From assembly GCA_031400505.1 (NCBI GenBank), contig JANNPZ010000025.1, positions 1 through 27,437 on the forward strand: a stretch of 27,437 bases of DNA, in the 5' to 3' direction. Below the pieces are notes generated by a model. That model ran no database searches and was not told the DNA's origin. It saw nothing but the letters and a program-made list of their open reading frames with translations. The position numbers and the translations under genes were made by a program. Positions 1 to 8,378 of the stretch are shown here, piece by piece. Each line of letters begins with the position of its first letter. Positions within the stretch are counted from its first letter, which is position 1. This stretch comes from JAIYDJ01 sp031400505 (GTDB taxonomy: Bacteria; Pseudomonadota; Alphaproteobacteria; Rhodobacterales; Rhodobacteraceae).

Positions 1-1
1 C

Positions 2-211
2 CCGGATGTCCGCATCCACGACCTGCGCCATACCTTCGCCTCCCTGCTTGTTTCCGGCGGCGCATCGCTGGAAATGATCGGGCGGCTGCTCGGCCATACC
101 CAGATCGGCACCACCCAGCGCTACGCCCACCTGATCGACTCGCCGTTGCGGGCAGGGGTAAACGCCGTGGGCGAGATGCTGAAGCCGCGGCTGCGGGTGG
201 CGGAGATTTGA
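2..211 (+). CDS. Tyrosine recombinase/integrase, C-terminal fragment (5' end outside window)
   Basis: The window opens inside a reading frame that gives 69 residues before a TGA. It contains the C-terminal catalytic box of phage-type integrases: HDLRHTFAS (the H-x-x-R pair), then GHTQIGTTQRYAH, which supplies the second conserved His and the Tyr nucleophile. The first catalytic Arg and the N-terminal DNA-binding part would lie before base 1. Such enzymes cut and join att sites during integration and excision of islands and prophages. A truncated initiator tRNA-Met gene lies about 12.7 kb downstream, so this may be the integrase of an island inserted in that tRNA. The visible part is intact; completeness of the gene cannot be judged. 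Confidence 0.93.
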   Translation, partial: PDVRIHDLRHTFASLLVSGGASLEMIGRLLGHTQIGTTQRYAHLIDSPLRAGVNAVGEMLKPRLRVAEI

Positions 212-268
212 ACATAACGATTCCGAAGTGTCTCGCAAGAAGTCTGCAGATGGCAGTAAGGGCGGCAA

Positions 269-290
269 GCGGACCTTCGCTGCGGTCCGC
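269..290 (+). terminator. Hairpin just downstream of the integrase (weak terminator candidate)
   Basis: GCGGACC (269-275) and GGTCCGC (284-290) form a perfect 7-bp stem with an 8-base loop, 57 bases after the integrase stop. There is no T-run after it, so it is only a possible terminator or decay-protecting hairpin. Confidence 0.25.
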
Positions 291-303
291 ATAGACGGCC
301 GCT

Positions 304-600
304 TCGAACGAGGGTGGCGTCGCCAAGGCGCGCGGAGTGAAGCTGGGCAATCCGAACAGGGCAGAAAGCTTGCGGCGGGCAGGCAAAGGTGAGGTGGCTC
401 TACGGGCCGTCGTATCGGCAAACGCGGCGGCATTCGCGCGGGACCTTGCGCCGGTTATTGAGGACATCCGGGTGGCGGGGCATAGCACTCTGAGTGCCAT
501 CGCAGCGGAACTCACGGCACTTGGGATCAGGCCTAGGCGGGGAGGTGCGTAGCATGTTTCGAATGTGCTGGGGTTGGTGATGAGGCTGGCTGACAAATGA
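304..600 (+). pseudogene. Serine recombinase (resolvase/invertase family), C-terminal remnant with in-frame TAG
   Basis: The frame reads AKARGVKLGNPN, the linker that follows the catalytic domain in serine recombinases. It continues through a helix-turn-helix-like tail with the usual FARDLAPVIEDIR and a short-repeat-recognition segment ending RRGGA. The next codon is TAG (550-552), exactly where the family has Trp in the RGGxWHxSxV motif; the frame then continues HVSNVLGLV to a TGA at 598-600. A single TGG-to-TAG change explains the stop. The N-terminal catalytic domain with its Ser nucleophile is absent upstream, so this is a decayed fragment of a mobile element rather than a working enzyme. 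It lies beside the integrase end, consistent with repeated element insertion here. Confidence 0.75.
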
Positions 601-1061
601 GGCGAAGCGACCGCGCTCGACGCTTTCGAGGCTTGGGTGACCCGCGCCGCCGCTCTGGCCGAGCGGCGCGGCCAGCTCATGGCCTGACGCCAAAGCAGGC
701 TAGGGGTAACCGAGACCAGTTCGCATTCGTCTGACAGCACCTTCCGACCGGCTAACTCGAACCAGCAACATTCGAGATCCCGCCCCACCACTCCGAAGTG
801 AACTCTCTGATCGGGCGAAATCACAGCCCAATCACGACACCGATGTTTTCTGCCGGGTACCAGATCGCTTCAACGGAATCACTATTGAGAGACCGGCACG
901 AAACAGGGTGGGGTCGTCCATGCTTTACGACAGCGACAGGAAAGAAGATGTCGAACCATCGGCAGCAATTGGTCTTGGCACAGGGTCGAATTGAGAGACT
1001 TGCACAACTGCTGAGGGAGTTTTGGTGAAGCATTTCTATCCCATAAAAACAGAGAAGCTCC
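601..1061. other. Stretch without a convincing gene
   Basis: No recognisable protein is seen here. After the resolvase remnant the same frame stays open to about 688 but shows no family resemblance. A very short frame at 948-1028 (26 codons, ATG preceded by AGGAAAG) ends just before the next gene and might be a leader peptide or chance. The stretch probably represents degraded mobile-element DNA between the recombinase remnants and the first intact cargo gene. Confidence 0.4.
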
Positions 1062-1349
1062 ATGAAGGCTAAAATACTCGATGCCACGCATCGAACAGCA
1101 GACGAAACCGCAAGCCACGCAAATCAGGTCCTGATCGGCGCAACATGGTTGGCGACCAGAATATCCGCATACCGGAAAAAGCGTGCGAATGAGCGTACCC
1201 TCCAATTGCTGAAACGGAGCCTTGGTGAGATTCCGACGCATCTGCTTGAGGATACCTGTATCGACGAATATGAGGTCGCGGAAATTCTTGCGAAAAGAAC
1301 GAGAGAGAGCCGCATCCTGATCTATCCGTTCTTTCAGACCAAGAGGTGA
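1062..1349 (+). CDS. Small hypothetical protein (95 aa)
   Basis: This 95-residue charged protein is not recognised. It is rich in Arg and Lys in the middle (YRKKRANERTLQLLKRS) and acidic after it (LEDTCIDEYEVAEILAKR), and it appears soluble with mostly helical composition. No signal peptide or membrane segment is visible. The ATG has an AGAGAAG-type ribosome site about 6 bases upstream. The short basic-then-acidic layout faintly recalls small DUF1127-like proteins but key positions do not match, so no function is assigned. It sits alone between recombinase debris and the DUF1194 gene, with about 150 bases on its 3' side. Confidence 0.5.
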   Translation: MKAKILDATHRTADETASHANQVLIGATWLATRISAYRKKRANERTLQLLKRSLGEIPTHLLEDTCIDEYEVAEILAKRTRESRILIYPFFQTKR

Positions 1350-1499
1350 CGTGAACACGCCCCAACATGTGATTGTATCTATTAGTTTGCCTCTTCAGAT
1401 TTCAAGGAAGAAAACCGGGTATGTCCGATGTCGGATAACTCCTGATTGAATGGAAGCCCCCAAGCGCAACCAAAAACGGTGATTGCAAGGAGTGTTGCA

Positions 1500-2321
1500 A
1501 TGAGAGTCTTGAACATGCCTAGCCCCGGTACTGCTTCGGCAAGGCAATCCGGCGCTTTGAAACGCTGCGCGTCTATCGCCCCAACGGGTCGGGCCATTCT
1601 CGGTATTTCGCTCGCGGTCTTTGCACAATTGTGTGGGCTGGAAGCCAAGGCTGGAGCCTGCGCGGACCTCGCGCTCGTCTTGGCAATCGATGGCTCGGGC
1701 AGCATCGATATGGCCGAATACACTACCCAGATTGACGGATATCGGGCGGCGCTCGCTTCTCCGGCAGTCCGCCGCGCACTCGCAACAGCGGGGAGGGTGG
1801 AGATTGGCGCGGTGCTCTGGGGCGATGACGCCATGGAAAGCACCATCTTGCCGCTGCGGAACGTCGATCACCCGGACGCCCTTGACACGCTTGCCGATGA
1901 ACTTCGTCGGGTCGGACGGCACACCTGGGGCAATACCGGGATAGGCGCGGCCATCGAGTTGTCGCTCGGCCTATTGGCGGAACCCGGGCACTGCGCCGTA
2001 CGGCAGGTCATCAACGTCTCTGGGGACGGATGCAGTTCGCGCGGCCCGGCAGGCCCGCGCAGCACGGGTGCCAACGCATACCTTTCACCCGGGGCCGCGC
2101 GTGCGCTTGCAGCAGAAGCGGGCGTCACGGTGAATGGACTGGCCATCCTGAACGAGGATCCTGAGCTTGCCGAATACTACCGGAAAAACGTCATCACTGG
2201 GCCCGGTGCCTTCGTGATGGCGGTTGAAGGGTTCGAGACATTTCAGGACGGCCTTGTCCGCAAACTCGTGCGCGAGATCGAACCGATGAGCCTGTCCGCA
2301 CTTTCCGAAGACTCTCGGTGA
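1500..2321 (+). CDS. DUF1194 family secreted protein with vWA-like fold
   Basis: A 273-residue protein of the DUF1194 family, which resembles von Willebrand factor A domains. The ATG at 1500 is chosen because AAGGAG lies 7 bases before it; an upstream in-frame start at 1446 has no such site. A hydrophobic stretch at about residues 31-46 followed by LEAKAG suggests export by a signal peptide with an unusually long N-region. The metal-binding DxSxS motif is present as DGSGS (residues 64-68), with NTGIGAAIE supplying the likely MIDAS Thr and VSGDG later. Members are periplasmic or secreted proteins of unknown role, common in Rhodobacterales and Rhizobiales. It is likely transcribed alone; the next gene starts 147 bases on with its own ribosome site. 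Confidence 0.88.
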   Translation: MRVLNMPSPGTASARQSGALKRCASIAPTGRAILGISLAVFAQLCGLEAKAGACADLALVLAIDGSGSIDMAEYTTQIDGYRAALASPAVRRALATAGRVEIGAVLWGDDAMESTILPLRNVDHPDALDTLADELRRVGRHTWGNTGIGAAIELSLGLLAEPGHCAVRQVINVSGDGCSSRGPAGPRSTGANAYLSPGAARALAAEAGVTVNGLAILNEDPELAEYYRKNVITGPGAFVMAVEGFETFQDGLVRKLVREIEPMSLSALSEDSR

Positions 2322-2468
2322 CCCGGCAAGAGCAACTTCCGGGCGTCGATCAATGCGACCCGAAAAGCCAAGCGCAAAGGAACCACTGGGCAGGTGGCGA
2401 AGATCATCGGCACAAAAGCAAGGACGACTGTCAATCAATTGAATTTAAACATTAAAGGGAGGCCCGCC

Positions 2469-3818
2469 ATGGGACCCAGACCGACAGTTCATGAACGCAA
2501 GGGCGTTCTCTATCAGACGGTGTTCGACAAGGATCGGGGGCAGTTCGTGGAAAGCGCGCTTGCCCGCCCGGGAGGGCCGACCCGTTATCCGGGGGCGGCG
2601 CCGGTACATCACAGCAGCGCGGGTACAGCGCCAGCATCGGCGGTCGATCTGTCGCGCGTGGCCAGAGTGCTGCAGGATACGGAAGTGCGTCTTCGCGCAG
2701 CCCATGCAACGCATCTCGGCTATCCGTACAACCTGGTGGGAAAGGCTTCGGTTCCGGCCTCGTTCGATGATCTTCTGATCAACAACCTTGGCGACCCCTA
2801 CGTCGGATCGCACTATGGCACCGAGGTCTGCGCACTTGAGCGTGAGGCCGTCAGGTGGCTGATGGATCTGTGGGATTGCGACGATTCGGAGGCACACTGG
2901 GGATCGATAGGGGCAAGCGGAACCGAGGGGAACCTTTGGGCGCTTTACCTTGCACGAGAGGCGCTGCCCCAGGCGCGCCTGCTCTACAGCACGGAGGCAC
3001 ATTATTCGATCCCGAAAGCCGCCAGAATTCTTCGGATGGAAGCAGTCTGCGTTGCTGCAGGCGCCGATGGGGCAATCGACCTGGAAGCGTTGGAGAACGC
3101 ACTGACCGAGCGGGACCGCAGCAATGGCATCATCGTTGCGCTGACCTGCGGCACGACCGTCAAGGGCGCGCATGACGAAATCGGCGCGGCTGTTCATCTC
3201 CTTGAGGACCGGGGCTTTGGGCCGGACCGTCGGTTCGTTCATGTCGACGGGGCACTCAATGCCATGGTGCTGCCGTTTCTGGAGGGACCACCTCCCGGCA
3301 TCCTGCCCAGCTTCCGCCACGGGATCGACAGCCTTTCCACGTCGGGGCACAAGATGATCGGAACGCCGATGCCCTGCGGTGTGCTGATTGCGCGGCGTTC
3401 CCACTTGGATCGTGTCGCTACGGCCATTGCCTACCTGCGTTCGAACGACACCACACTGATGGGGTCTCGAAACGGGCACGCGGTTCTGGCGATCTGGGCA
3501 AGGCTTCTTGGCCACGGTGTCGAAGGCTATCGTCGCGACGCCTCGGTCAGCTACGCGCGTGCACAGCAGCTTGCCGCCACCCTGCGCAGCGATGGCGTTC
3601 CCGTGTTGCACAACCCCTATTCCTTGACCGTGGTGTTTCCAGAACCATCGGACGAGATCGTGCAGCTTTATCAGTTGGCATGCAGCGCGGGAGAGGCGCA
3701 TGCCGTGATCATGCCGAACATCGGGGATGCACAGCTCGCGAAATTCGAAGAGCACTATCGCAGCTGGTGGGAAACGCGCCGCGCGGCGTCCGGTGCGGCT
3801 GCAATGCTTCGGAACTGA
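2469..3818 (+). CDS. PLP-dependent group II decarboxylase, histidine-decarboxylase-like
   Basis: A 449-residue fold-type I pyridoxal-phosphate enzyme. The ATG at 2469 is preceded by AAGGGAGG. Family signatures are clear: EAHYSIPKAAR with His178 to stack on PLP, LTCGTTVKGA, HVDGAL with Asp260 contacting the PLP ring nitrogen, and STSGHKMIGTPMPCG with Lys295 as the Schiff-base lysine. The HKMIG-PMPCG wording and the later TLMGSRNGH are typical of bacterial PLP histidine decarboxylases, which make histamine; other substrates such as aromatic or branched amino acids cannot be excluded. It is about 60 residues longer than the usual 380-residue enzymes, mainly through an N-terminal extension before VDLSRV. 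Its stop lies 1 base before a decayed LysE-type exporter, a pairing expected for decarboxylase/product-exporter operons. Confidence 0.85.
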   Translation: MGPRPTVHERKGVLYQTVFDKDRGQFVESALARPGGPTRYPGAAPVHHSSAGTAPASAVDLSRVARVLQDTEVRLRAAHATHLGYPYNLVGKASVPASFDDLLINNLGDPYVGSHYGTEVCALEREAVRWLMDLWDCDDSEAHWGSIGASGTEGNLWALYLAREALPQARLLYSTEAHYSIPKAARILRMEAVCVAAGADGAIDLEALENALTERDRSNGIIVALTCGTTVKGAHDEIGAAVHLLEDRGFGPDRRFVHVDGALNAMVLPFLEGPPPGILPSFRHGIDSLSTSGHKMIGTPMPCGVLIARRSHLDRVATAIAYLRSNDTTLMGSRNGHAVLAIWARLLGHGVEGYRRDASVSYARAQQLAATLRSDGVPVLHNPYSLTVVFPEPSDEIVQLYQLACSAGEAHAVIMPNIGDAQLAKFEEHYRSWWETRRAASGAAAMLRN

Positions 3819-3819
3819 C

Positions 3820-4200
3820 ATGCAAAGCTCTGCGTTGCTTTGCTTGATGGCGGCGACGGCGATCAATTCGGCGATGCCAGGCCCCTGCATGGTCTAGATC
3901 GCGACCCGTGCAGCCTTGTCGGGTCGACAGGCGGGGCTGCGGGTCAGCCTGGGCGTCGCTGCAGCACAACGGGCCTATGTCTTCGTGGCGCTCTGCTTGC
4001 TTGCCTAGGCTAGGGTCATTTCCGAAACGGCCGATACGTCCCGCGCTCCTTGCCCGGATCGCTGCTTCAGCGCCAACTCTGTTTGCCGGACTTACGGCCG
4101 CCTCCATTGCATGGAAGGATGCAAGTCCGGGTTCCGGTGCCGCGACAATGTCCTTGCCCGCGCCGGCCGAAGCGACTGCAGGCGTGCCGAGTACGATTGG
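3820..4200 (+). pseudogene. LysE/RhtB-type amino-acid exporter, decayed
   Basis: The ATG lies 1 base after the decarboxylase stop. The frame reads a short hydrophobic start, AINSAMPGPCMV (the TPGP motif of LysE/RhtB transporters), then RAALSGRQAGLRVSLGVA, the typical first cytoplasmic loop and second helix. It is interrupted by TAG at 3895-3897 and again at 4006-4008. Past the second stop, similarity continues in another frame as LLARIAASAPTLFAGLTAASIAW, matching the third-helix region of the family, so there is also a frameshift. The C-terminal half is not seen. The exporter of this operon has therefore been lost while the decarboxylase frame is intact. Confidence 0.6.
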
Positions 4201-4293
4201 CGAGACAAAGGTGGCCAACGCGAGCGGGCCATGATCTTCTTTCCGGAACGGAAACGACCAACCATCTGGAAACCCGGGCGGCTTTAATCCACA

Positions 4294-6213
4294 GTGCGGG
4301 CAAGGACGCGGTTCTCAGGGCGCGTGCATTTCGGATGCCCGTGCATGGACTATGTAACATCTATTCTGGACTCGTTTCGCTTGCTGAAGCTGCGCAAGGC
4401 ACGCGCGCTTCTTCTGTTCTTGGTTGTCGAATTTCCGCAAAGCCATCGGACGGAAAAGATGTTCGATCTGTTGTGGCAGGAGGCCGACGGCACAAAAGCC
4501 TCGACTTCCTTTCGGCAGGTGGTGCGGCACATTCGGGTGGCCCTTGACCCGATGCCGGAGATCCGGCTTGAAACCGGCAACGGCGGCATCGCGCTTCGTC
4601 TGCCTCAGAAGTTCACCCTGCAGCATGGGTTGACTGCGAGTCTCGCCGAACCGGACTGGGACGAAGCCACCACCGGACGTATCCGCGAGATCGTCAGCAT
4701 GACCGAGGTCCTTCAGGGTATCAGTGGTTCGTTCGACAGTTGGCTTGCCATCGCGAGGTCGATGCTATTGTCCGCCGTGCGCAAGGCGCTTGATGCAAAG
4801 GTTTCCGCCCCGGGCAACACGGCCTCGGCTCGCGCTTCTGCGGAGTTCGCGCTGGAGATGGAACCCGCCAATGAAACGGCAGTGCGCTTTCTCATGCTGC
4901 GCGATTGGCGCGAGGGGCACGCGACGCGGGCGATCGAACGCTACAATACCCTTTATGCGCATCTGGATGACGCCTTCGACCAGGAGCCTGAGCCGGATAC
5001 AGTAGCACTTCTAGCGGCCATCAAGCTTGATCCGGCAGGCGGCGGCCAGGCGCAGCACGAAAGGCGCCCGCAGGTCAGCCTTTCGGTTGCTCTGACACCG
5101 CACCCCTCAATCGGACGCGAACTTGCCAGCTTTGCGGGGGTGCTTTTCGCCGATCTGCGGATGCGGCTGGTCCGGTTCCGCGAATGGCGCGTGGTGGACG
5201 AGGGCGCACACGAGGTGCCGCAGGTGCACGTCCTCCTGCGCCCCGTTTCGGCACCCAACGCCTTTTACCTGTTTGTCGAGGTGCAGCAGGGCGCGGATGG
5301 CCATGTCCTCTGGTCGGATGTAGTCGAGAACCCCAGTCGTGATTGGGAAGCAAAGGTGCGGGTGCTTCTGACCGGAATTGCGAACGCTTTGTCGATCGTG
5401 GTCGCAGAGCGGTCGCTGTCGGATTCGTCGGCGTCGGTCTATGACCGCTGGCTCCGGTCGCAGGCGCTGCTGGATGCCTGGTCGCCGGACACCGAGGGTG
5501 AAGCATTGGACATGCTGCGCGACATCACGCGGCAGGCCCCCCGTTTCGGCCCGGCCCATGCCGAACTGGCGGGCGCGCTGAACGTTCGCCATGTCTTGCT
5601 GCCGGGGACGCGACAGACCGAGGACATCAAGGAAAGCGCCCTCCATTATGCCATCGAAGCCGTGTCGATCGATCCATTGGACACGCGCGCCCACCGAGTT
5701 CTGGCGTGGTGCTATTGCCACAAGGCCGAGTTCGAACTGGCGGAGTTCCACTTCGATCAGGCGCTCGCATTGAACCGGCTCAATCCCCTCACGCTTGCCT
5801 CGTGCGCCTTGGGGTTCGCCTTCACCCACAACCTTGACCGGGCGGCGCAACTGGCTGCCGAAACAAGGCAGCATTCAATCTCGATGCAGCCGTTCCACCT
5901 AATCTACCTTGCCGCAGCTGATTATCTGTGCGGAGATTTCGTGGGATCTGCCCGGCAATGTGCGCTCGGGGCTGGGCTGATGACCACGGTTGGCGGCTGG
6001 CACAGCATGGCCCTGTGGAAGTCGGGTCAGACCGACAGTGCCATCAGCCAGTATCGCGACTGGACGAGGCAGATCGGCGCCCAGTGGCGCGGGCCGGGCC
6101 CTGCCACCGAAGACGACATCGTCGACTGGTTCACCGCGATCTTCCCGCTGCGGCAGGAAGCCGTCCGCAGCGAGTTGCGTGGGACACTCGCCGAGATCGG
6201 CGCGCGGGCCTAG
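4294..6213 (+). CDS. SARP-like transcriptional regulator with BTAD/TPR domains
   Basis: Up to 639 residues. Residues 30-85 (KLRKARALLLFL, then FDLLW and ASTSFRQVVRHIRVAL) match the winged-helix DNA-binding domain of SARP/AfsR-type activators. A helical bacterial transcriptional activation domain with ARASAEFALEMEPANETAVRFLM follows. The C-terminal half carries TPR-like helices (for example ALHYAIEAVSIDPLDTRAH and AEFHFDQALALNRLNP) of the type that senses partners or ligands. The start is uncertain: GTG 4294, GTG 4324 or ATG 4345; none has a strong ribosome site, and the first strands of the winged-helix domain look short. It ends convergently, overlapping the unknown 240-aa gene by 4 bases. 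Heptamer direct repeats near the facing YcaO operon make it the likely local activator; this link is inference. Confidence 0.8.
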   Translation: MRARTRFSGRVHFGCPCMDYVTSILDSFRLLKLRKARALLLFLVVEFPQSHRTEKMFDLLWQEADGTKASTSFRQVVRHIRVALDPMPEIRLETGNGGIALRLPQKFTLQHGLTASLAEPDWDEATTGRIREIVSMTEVLQGISGSFDSWLAIARSMLLSAVRKALDAKVSAPGNTASARASAEFALEMEPANETAVRFLMLRDWREGHATRAIERYNTLYAHLDDAFDQEPEPDTVALLAAIKLDPAGGGQAQHERRPQVSLSVALTPHPSIGRELASFAGVLFADLRMRLVRFREWRVVDEGAHEVPQVHVLLRPVSAPNAFYLFVEVQQGADGHVLWSDVVENPSRDWEAKVRVLLTGIANALSIVVAERSLSDSSASVYDRWLRSQALLDAWSPDTEGEALDMLRDITRQAPRFGPAHAELAGALNVRHVLLPGTRQTEDIKESALHYAIEAVSIDPLDTRAHRVLAWCYCHKAEFELAEFHFDQALALNRLNPLTLASCALGFAFTHNLDRAAQLAAETRQHSISMQPFHLIYLAAADYLCGDFVGSARQCALGAGLMTTVGGWHSMALWKSGQTDSAISQYRDWTRQIGAQWRGPGPATEDDIVDWFTAIFPLRQEAVRSELRGTLAEIGARA

Positions 6214-6932
6214 CGGCACATGTTGGTGGCGTAGATGCCGACCGACCGGTGGAAAGCCCGGACTGGACTGTTCATGATTTCGTTGAGCACACTGTCCGCG
6301 AGGCCGCCTTCACCGACCAGAACGGTATTGCGACGCTTGATTTCTGCCGCCACATGCGCCTTGAAGGCTGCCTTGACTTCCGGGGTCAGCGCAGGTTGTG
6401 GCGCAAAGGCATTGAAAATCTCCACGATTGTCTTTTCAAGACTCGCCAGCATCAGCTTGCGATCAAGTGAATAGGACAAAGGCGGATCGAACCCCGGGCG
6501 GCCGTTTTCTGCCCGCAAGCCCGCCTCTTTCAGTTTTAGCGTATCGTCCGATGGAACGACAAGGATGCGCTTGTTCACATCTGGTACAGCCGCATCCACG
6601 GGAGCGCTGCGGGTTTCGAATTCGATCGACACTGTGGTGTTGTCAAGGATTTCCTGTTTCTTTTGCGGGGTCAGTCGGTTGTCTGGAGCGCCGAGGGCCT
6701 TGACACAAAGCGCGTTTTTTACTTGCGCTTCATATTTCACCAGATCGGCAGCCGGTACCGCCGCCTTGCCCAATTGGGACAGTTTCACCATCAGCGCGCC
6801 GATAAATTCGACGTTCAGGGGAACATGCCCCGGGCCAGCGGTCGGAGTGATCGTGCCTTCCGGGTCCGGTTTCAAGTAGCGTGTCGTCTCGTCGACCTCG
6901 GCACCGACGATCACGTATTTTACTGCGGCCAT
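6210..6932 (-). CDS. Conserved-looking hypothetical protein, third gene of the YcaO operon (240 aa)
   Basis: This 240-residue protein is not recognised. It has no signal peptide or membrane helix and appears cytoplasmic: a beta-rich start (MAAVKYVIVGAEVDE), then alternating strands and charged helices, including SLEKTIVEIFNAFAPQPALTPEVKAAFKAHVAAEIKRRN, and a short tail ending NMCR with a penultimate-region Cys. The ATG follows an AGGAGG site 7 bases upstream and lies inside the 3' end of the peroxidase gene (13-base overlap), so the two are translationally linked. It could be a modification substrate, a partner or a structural subunit for the two enzymes encoded before it. No family can be named and no cofactor motif is visible. 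It ends convergently against the SARP-like gene. Confidence 0.8.
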   Translation of the reverse strand: MAAVKYVIVGAEVDETTRYLKPDPEGTITPTAGPGHVPLNVEFIGALMVKLSQLGKAAVPAADLVKYEAQVKNALCVKALGAPDNRLTPQKKQEILDNTTVSIEFETRSAPVDAAVPDVNKRILVVPSDDTLKLKEAGLRAENGRPGFDPPLSYSLDRKLMLASLEKTIVEIFNAFAPQPALTPEVKAAFKAHVAAEIKRRNTVLVGEGGLADSVLNEIMNSPVRAFHRSVGIYATNMCR

Positions 6933-8344
6933 TCCGTTGTCCTCCTGACAAGGTTGATTAGTTCCAGCATCGTTTTCGGTGTTTCAAAGCGCGCGAGGAC
7001 CGAACTGTCGCCAGCGAACTCTATGCGGGCAATGGAGCCTTCGAAAGACGTACGCAGCAGCGCGCTGCCCAGAGGTCCAAAGCCACCTTTGTTCCCGTGA
7101 CACTGTGCCTCGATCATCAGGAACTGATAGAGCGGCCCTGTGGCGAGCGCATCCTCTTTTGGCAAGAGGGGGGATGCCTGCCGATGGTCCGCCTTGAGGC
7201 GATCAGCAAGTTGTGCAGGTGCAATCTGTTGCGGCCAGCCGGAGGGCAGCGCGCCGATCATTGCCATGACGGTAGTCTGATAGGCTTTCAGCGGACCGGC
7301 CTCTTTCGCCGAAGCAAGATCCATCAGGGCGACCAGCCTTGCGCCCGTGTTCAGTTGGGCAGCAACGCTGGCCGATATGCCGGTGTGCGGGCCACCGGGT
7401 ATAGCCCCGAAGAACTGGTCCCAACCGACTTCCCACGCTCTTTCGGCACGACTGGGCAGGTAGTCAGTCTTCATCAGTTCGTCCAGGTTGTGCGGACCGG
7501 AGCCTGAAAACTGATAAGCTGCCAGCGGCAACGCATGGAAGGCGCGGAACAACCCGACCAGCAGGGAAGGTTCGTCCAGCTTCCACAGCGATAAGAGCTC
7601 GTCCATTTGCATGGCTGCGATCAGCGGGTGCACGAAACGCGGCAGCAGATCATTCCGGAGAATCGCGTGCCAGACATGCACAACATGGGCGCGCGCCTCG
7701 GCATAGGCCTGCATCGGAGGGCGGGCGCCCACTTGTTGCAGCCGAAGTGCGCAGAGATTGTGGTACTGCATCCAGGCCACTGTGAGTTCGTGCAGCATCA
7801 ACGTATCGCGATTGCGTTCGTCATAGAGAGCGCGCACTGGAAGGGCTGCAGGAGACCCGTCGGCGGCAGGCCCTGCCCAGTGCACGGACGCCTGAATTGC
7901 TCTGGGAGAAAGGCGGAAAAGCAGCGTCTCCGGGTCGTAGAGATGCAACAGCAAGGCCGGACCGGCACCGTAGATGGTCTCGAGCGTCAGCGGATTCCGG
8001 ATCAGATTATAGCGATTGTCCGGATGCACGGAGGTGACAGCGACATCGGGCGCGGCGCTTGCTTGCTCGACGTGAGGCACACTGCCGGCCGGAACACTGT
8101 GTCCCATGTCATGGCCCATCAATTGGGCAAGATAGGTGTAGCCTGAAGGGATGTGTCCGACCTTTTTCAGGCATTCGCACCGCCATGCCAGATTAGGACG
8201 CGTCAGGATGTCCGCCGACTTCTTGGGTGCGGCATCGCTCAGTTCGGGCGAGAGTTGCGACATGACGATGGCAATGCTCCCCTCATGCGGGACCATGCCA
8301 CAGCTCAGCCCGGTCATAGTATCACTCGGTTCATCTGGCGGCAT
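6920..8344 (-). CDS. Animal-type haem peroxidase family protein
   Basis: 474 residues resembling the bacterial members of the animal haem peroxidase (peroxinectin/cyclooxygenase) superfamily. YLAQLMGHDMGH places the distal His at residue 78 with Asp79, the pair that binds and cleaves peroxide and links haem in relatives. DERNRDTLMLHELTVAWMQYHN corresponds to the DExRN-x-HxxFxxxHN segment. EARAHVVHVWHAILRNDLLP and LFRAFHALPLAAYQF follow, the latter supplying the likely proximal His270, although the usual RxGH reads RAFH. No signal peptide is visible, so it is probably cytoplasmic. GAGGTG lies 8 bases before the ATG. It follows the YcaO-like gene by 34 bases and overlaps the unknown gene by 13. 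The likely chemistry is peroxide-dependent oxidation of an unknown substrate. Confidence 0.85.
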   Translation of the reverse strand: MPPDEPSDTMTGLSCGMVPHEGSIAIVMSQLSPELSDAAPKKSADILTRPNLAWRCECLKKVGHIPSGYTYLAQLMGHDMGHSVPAGSVPHVEQASAAPDVAVTSVHPDNRYNLIRNPLTLETIYGAGPALLLHLYDPETLLFRLSPRAIQASVHWAGPAADGSPAALPVRALYDERNRDTLMLHELTVAWMQYHNLCALRLQQVGARPPMQAYAEARAHVVHVWHAILRNDLLPRFVHPLIAAMQMDELLSLWKLDEPSLLVGLFRAFHALPLAAYQFSGSGPHNLDELMKTDYLPSRAERAWEVGWDQFFGAIPGGPHTGISASVAAQLNTGARLVALMDLASAKEAGPLKAYQTTVMAMIGALPSGWPQQIAPAQLADRLKADHRQASPLLPKEDALATGPLYQFLMIEAQCHGNKGGFGPLGSALLRTSFEGSIARIEFAGDSSVLARFETPKTMLELINLVRRTTEWPQ

Positions 8345-8378
8345 ATCGGCACCTCGGTTTCAGGGAAAAGGTTGATTC

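Noticed and set aside
1408..1435. TCCGATGTCGGA as an operator before the DUF1194 gene
   Set aside because: Short and imperfect as a palindrome, single copy, no partner regulator nearby.
2440..2468. Promoter of the decarboxylase gene from the AT-rich TTGAAT...ATTAAAG bases
   Set aside because: The elements are too close to the ribosome site and to each other for a normal -35/-10 pair; left uncalled.
6210..6932. The 240-aa protein as a classic RiPP precursor peptide
   Set aside because: It is far larger than usual precursors and lacks a leader/core layout or Cys/Ser/Thr-rich tail; kept only as a possible protein substrate.
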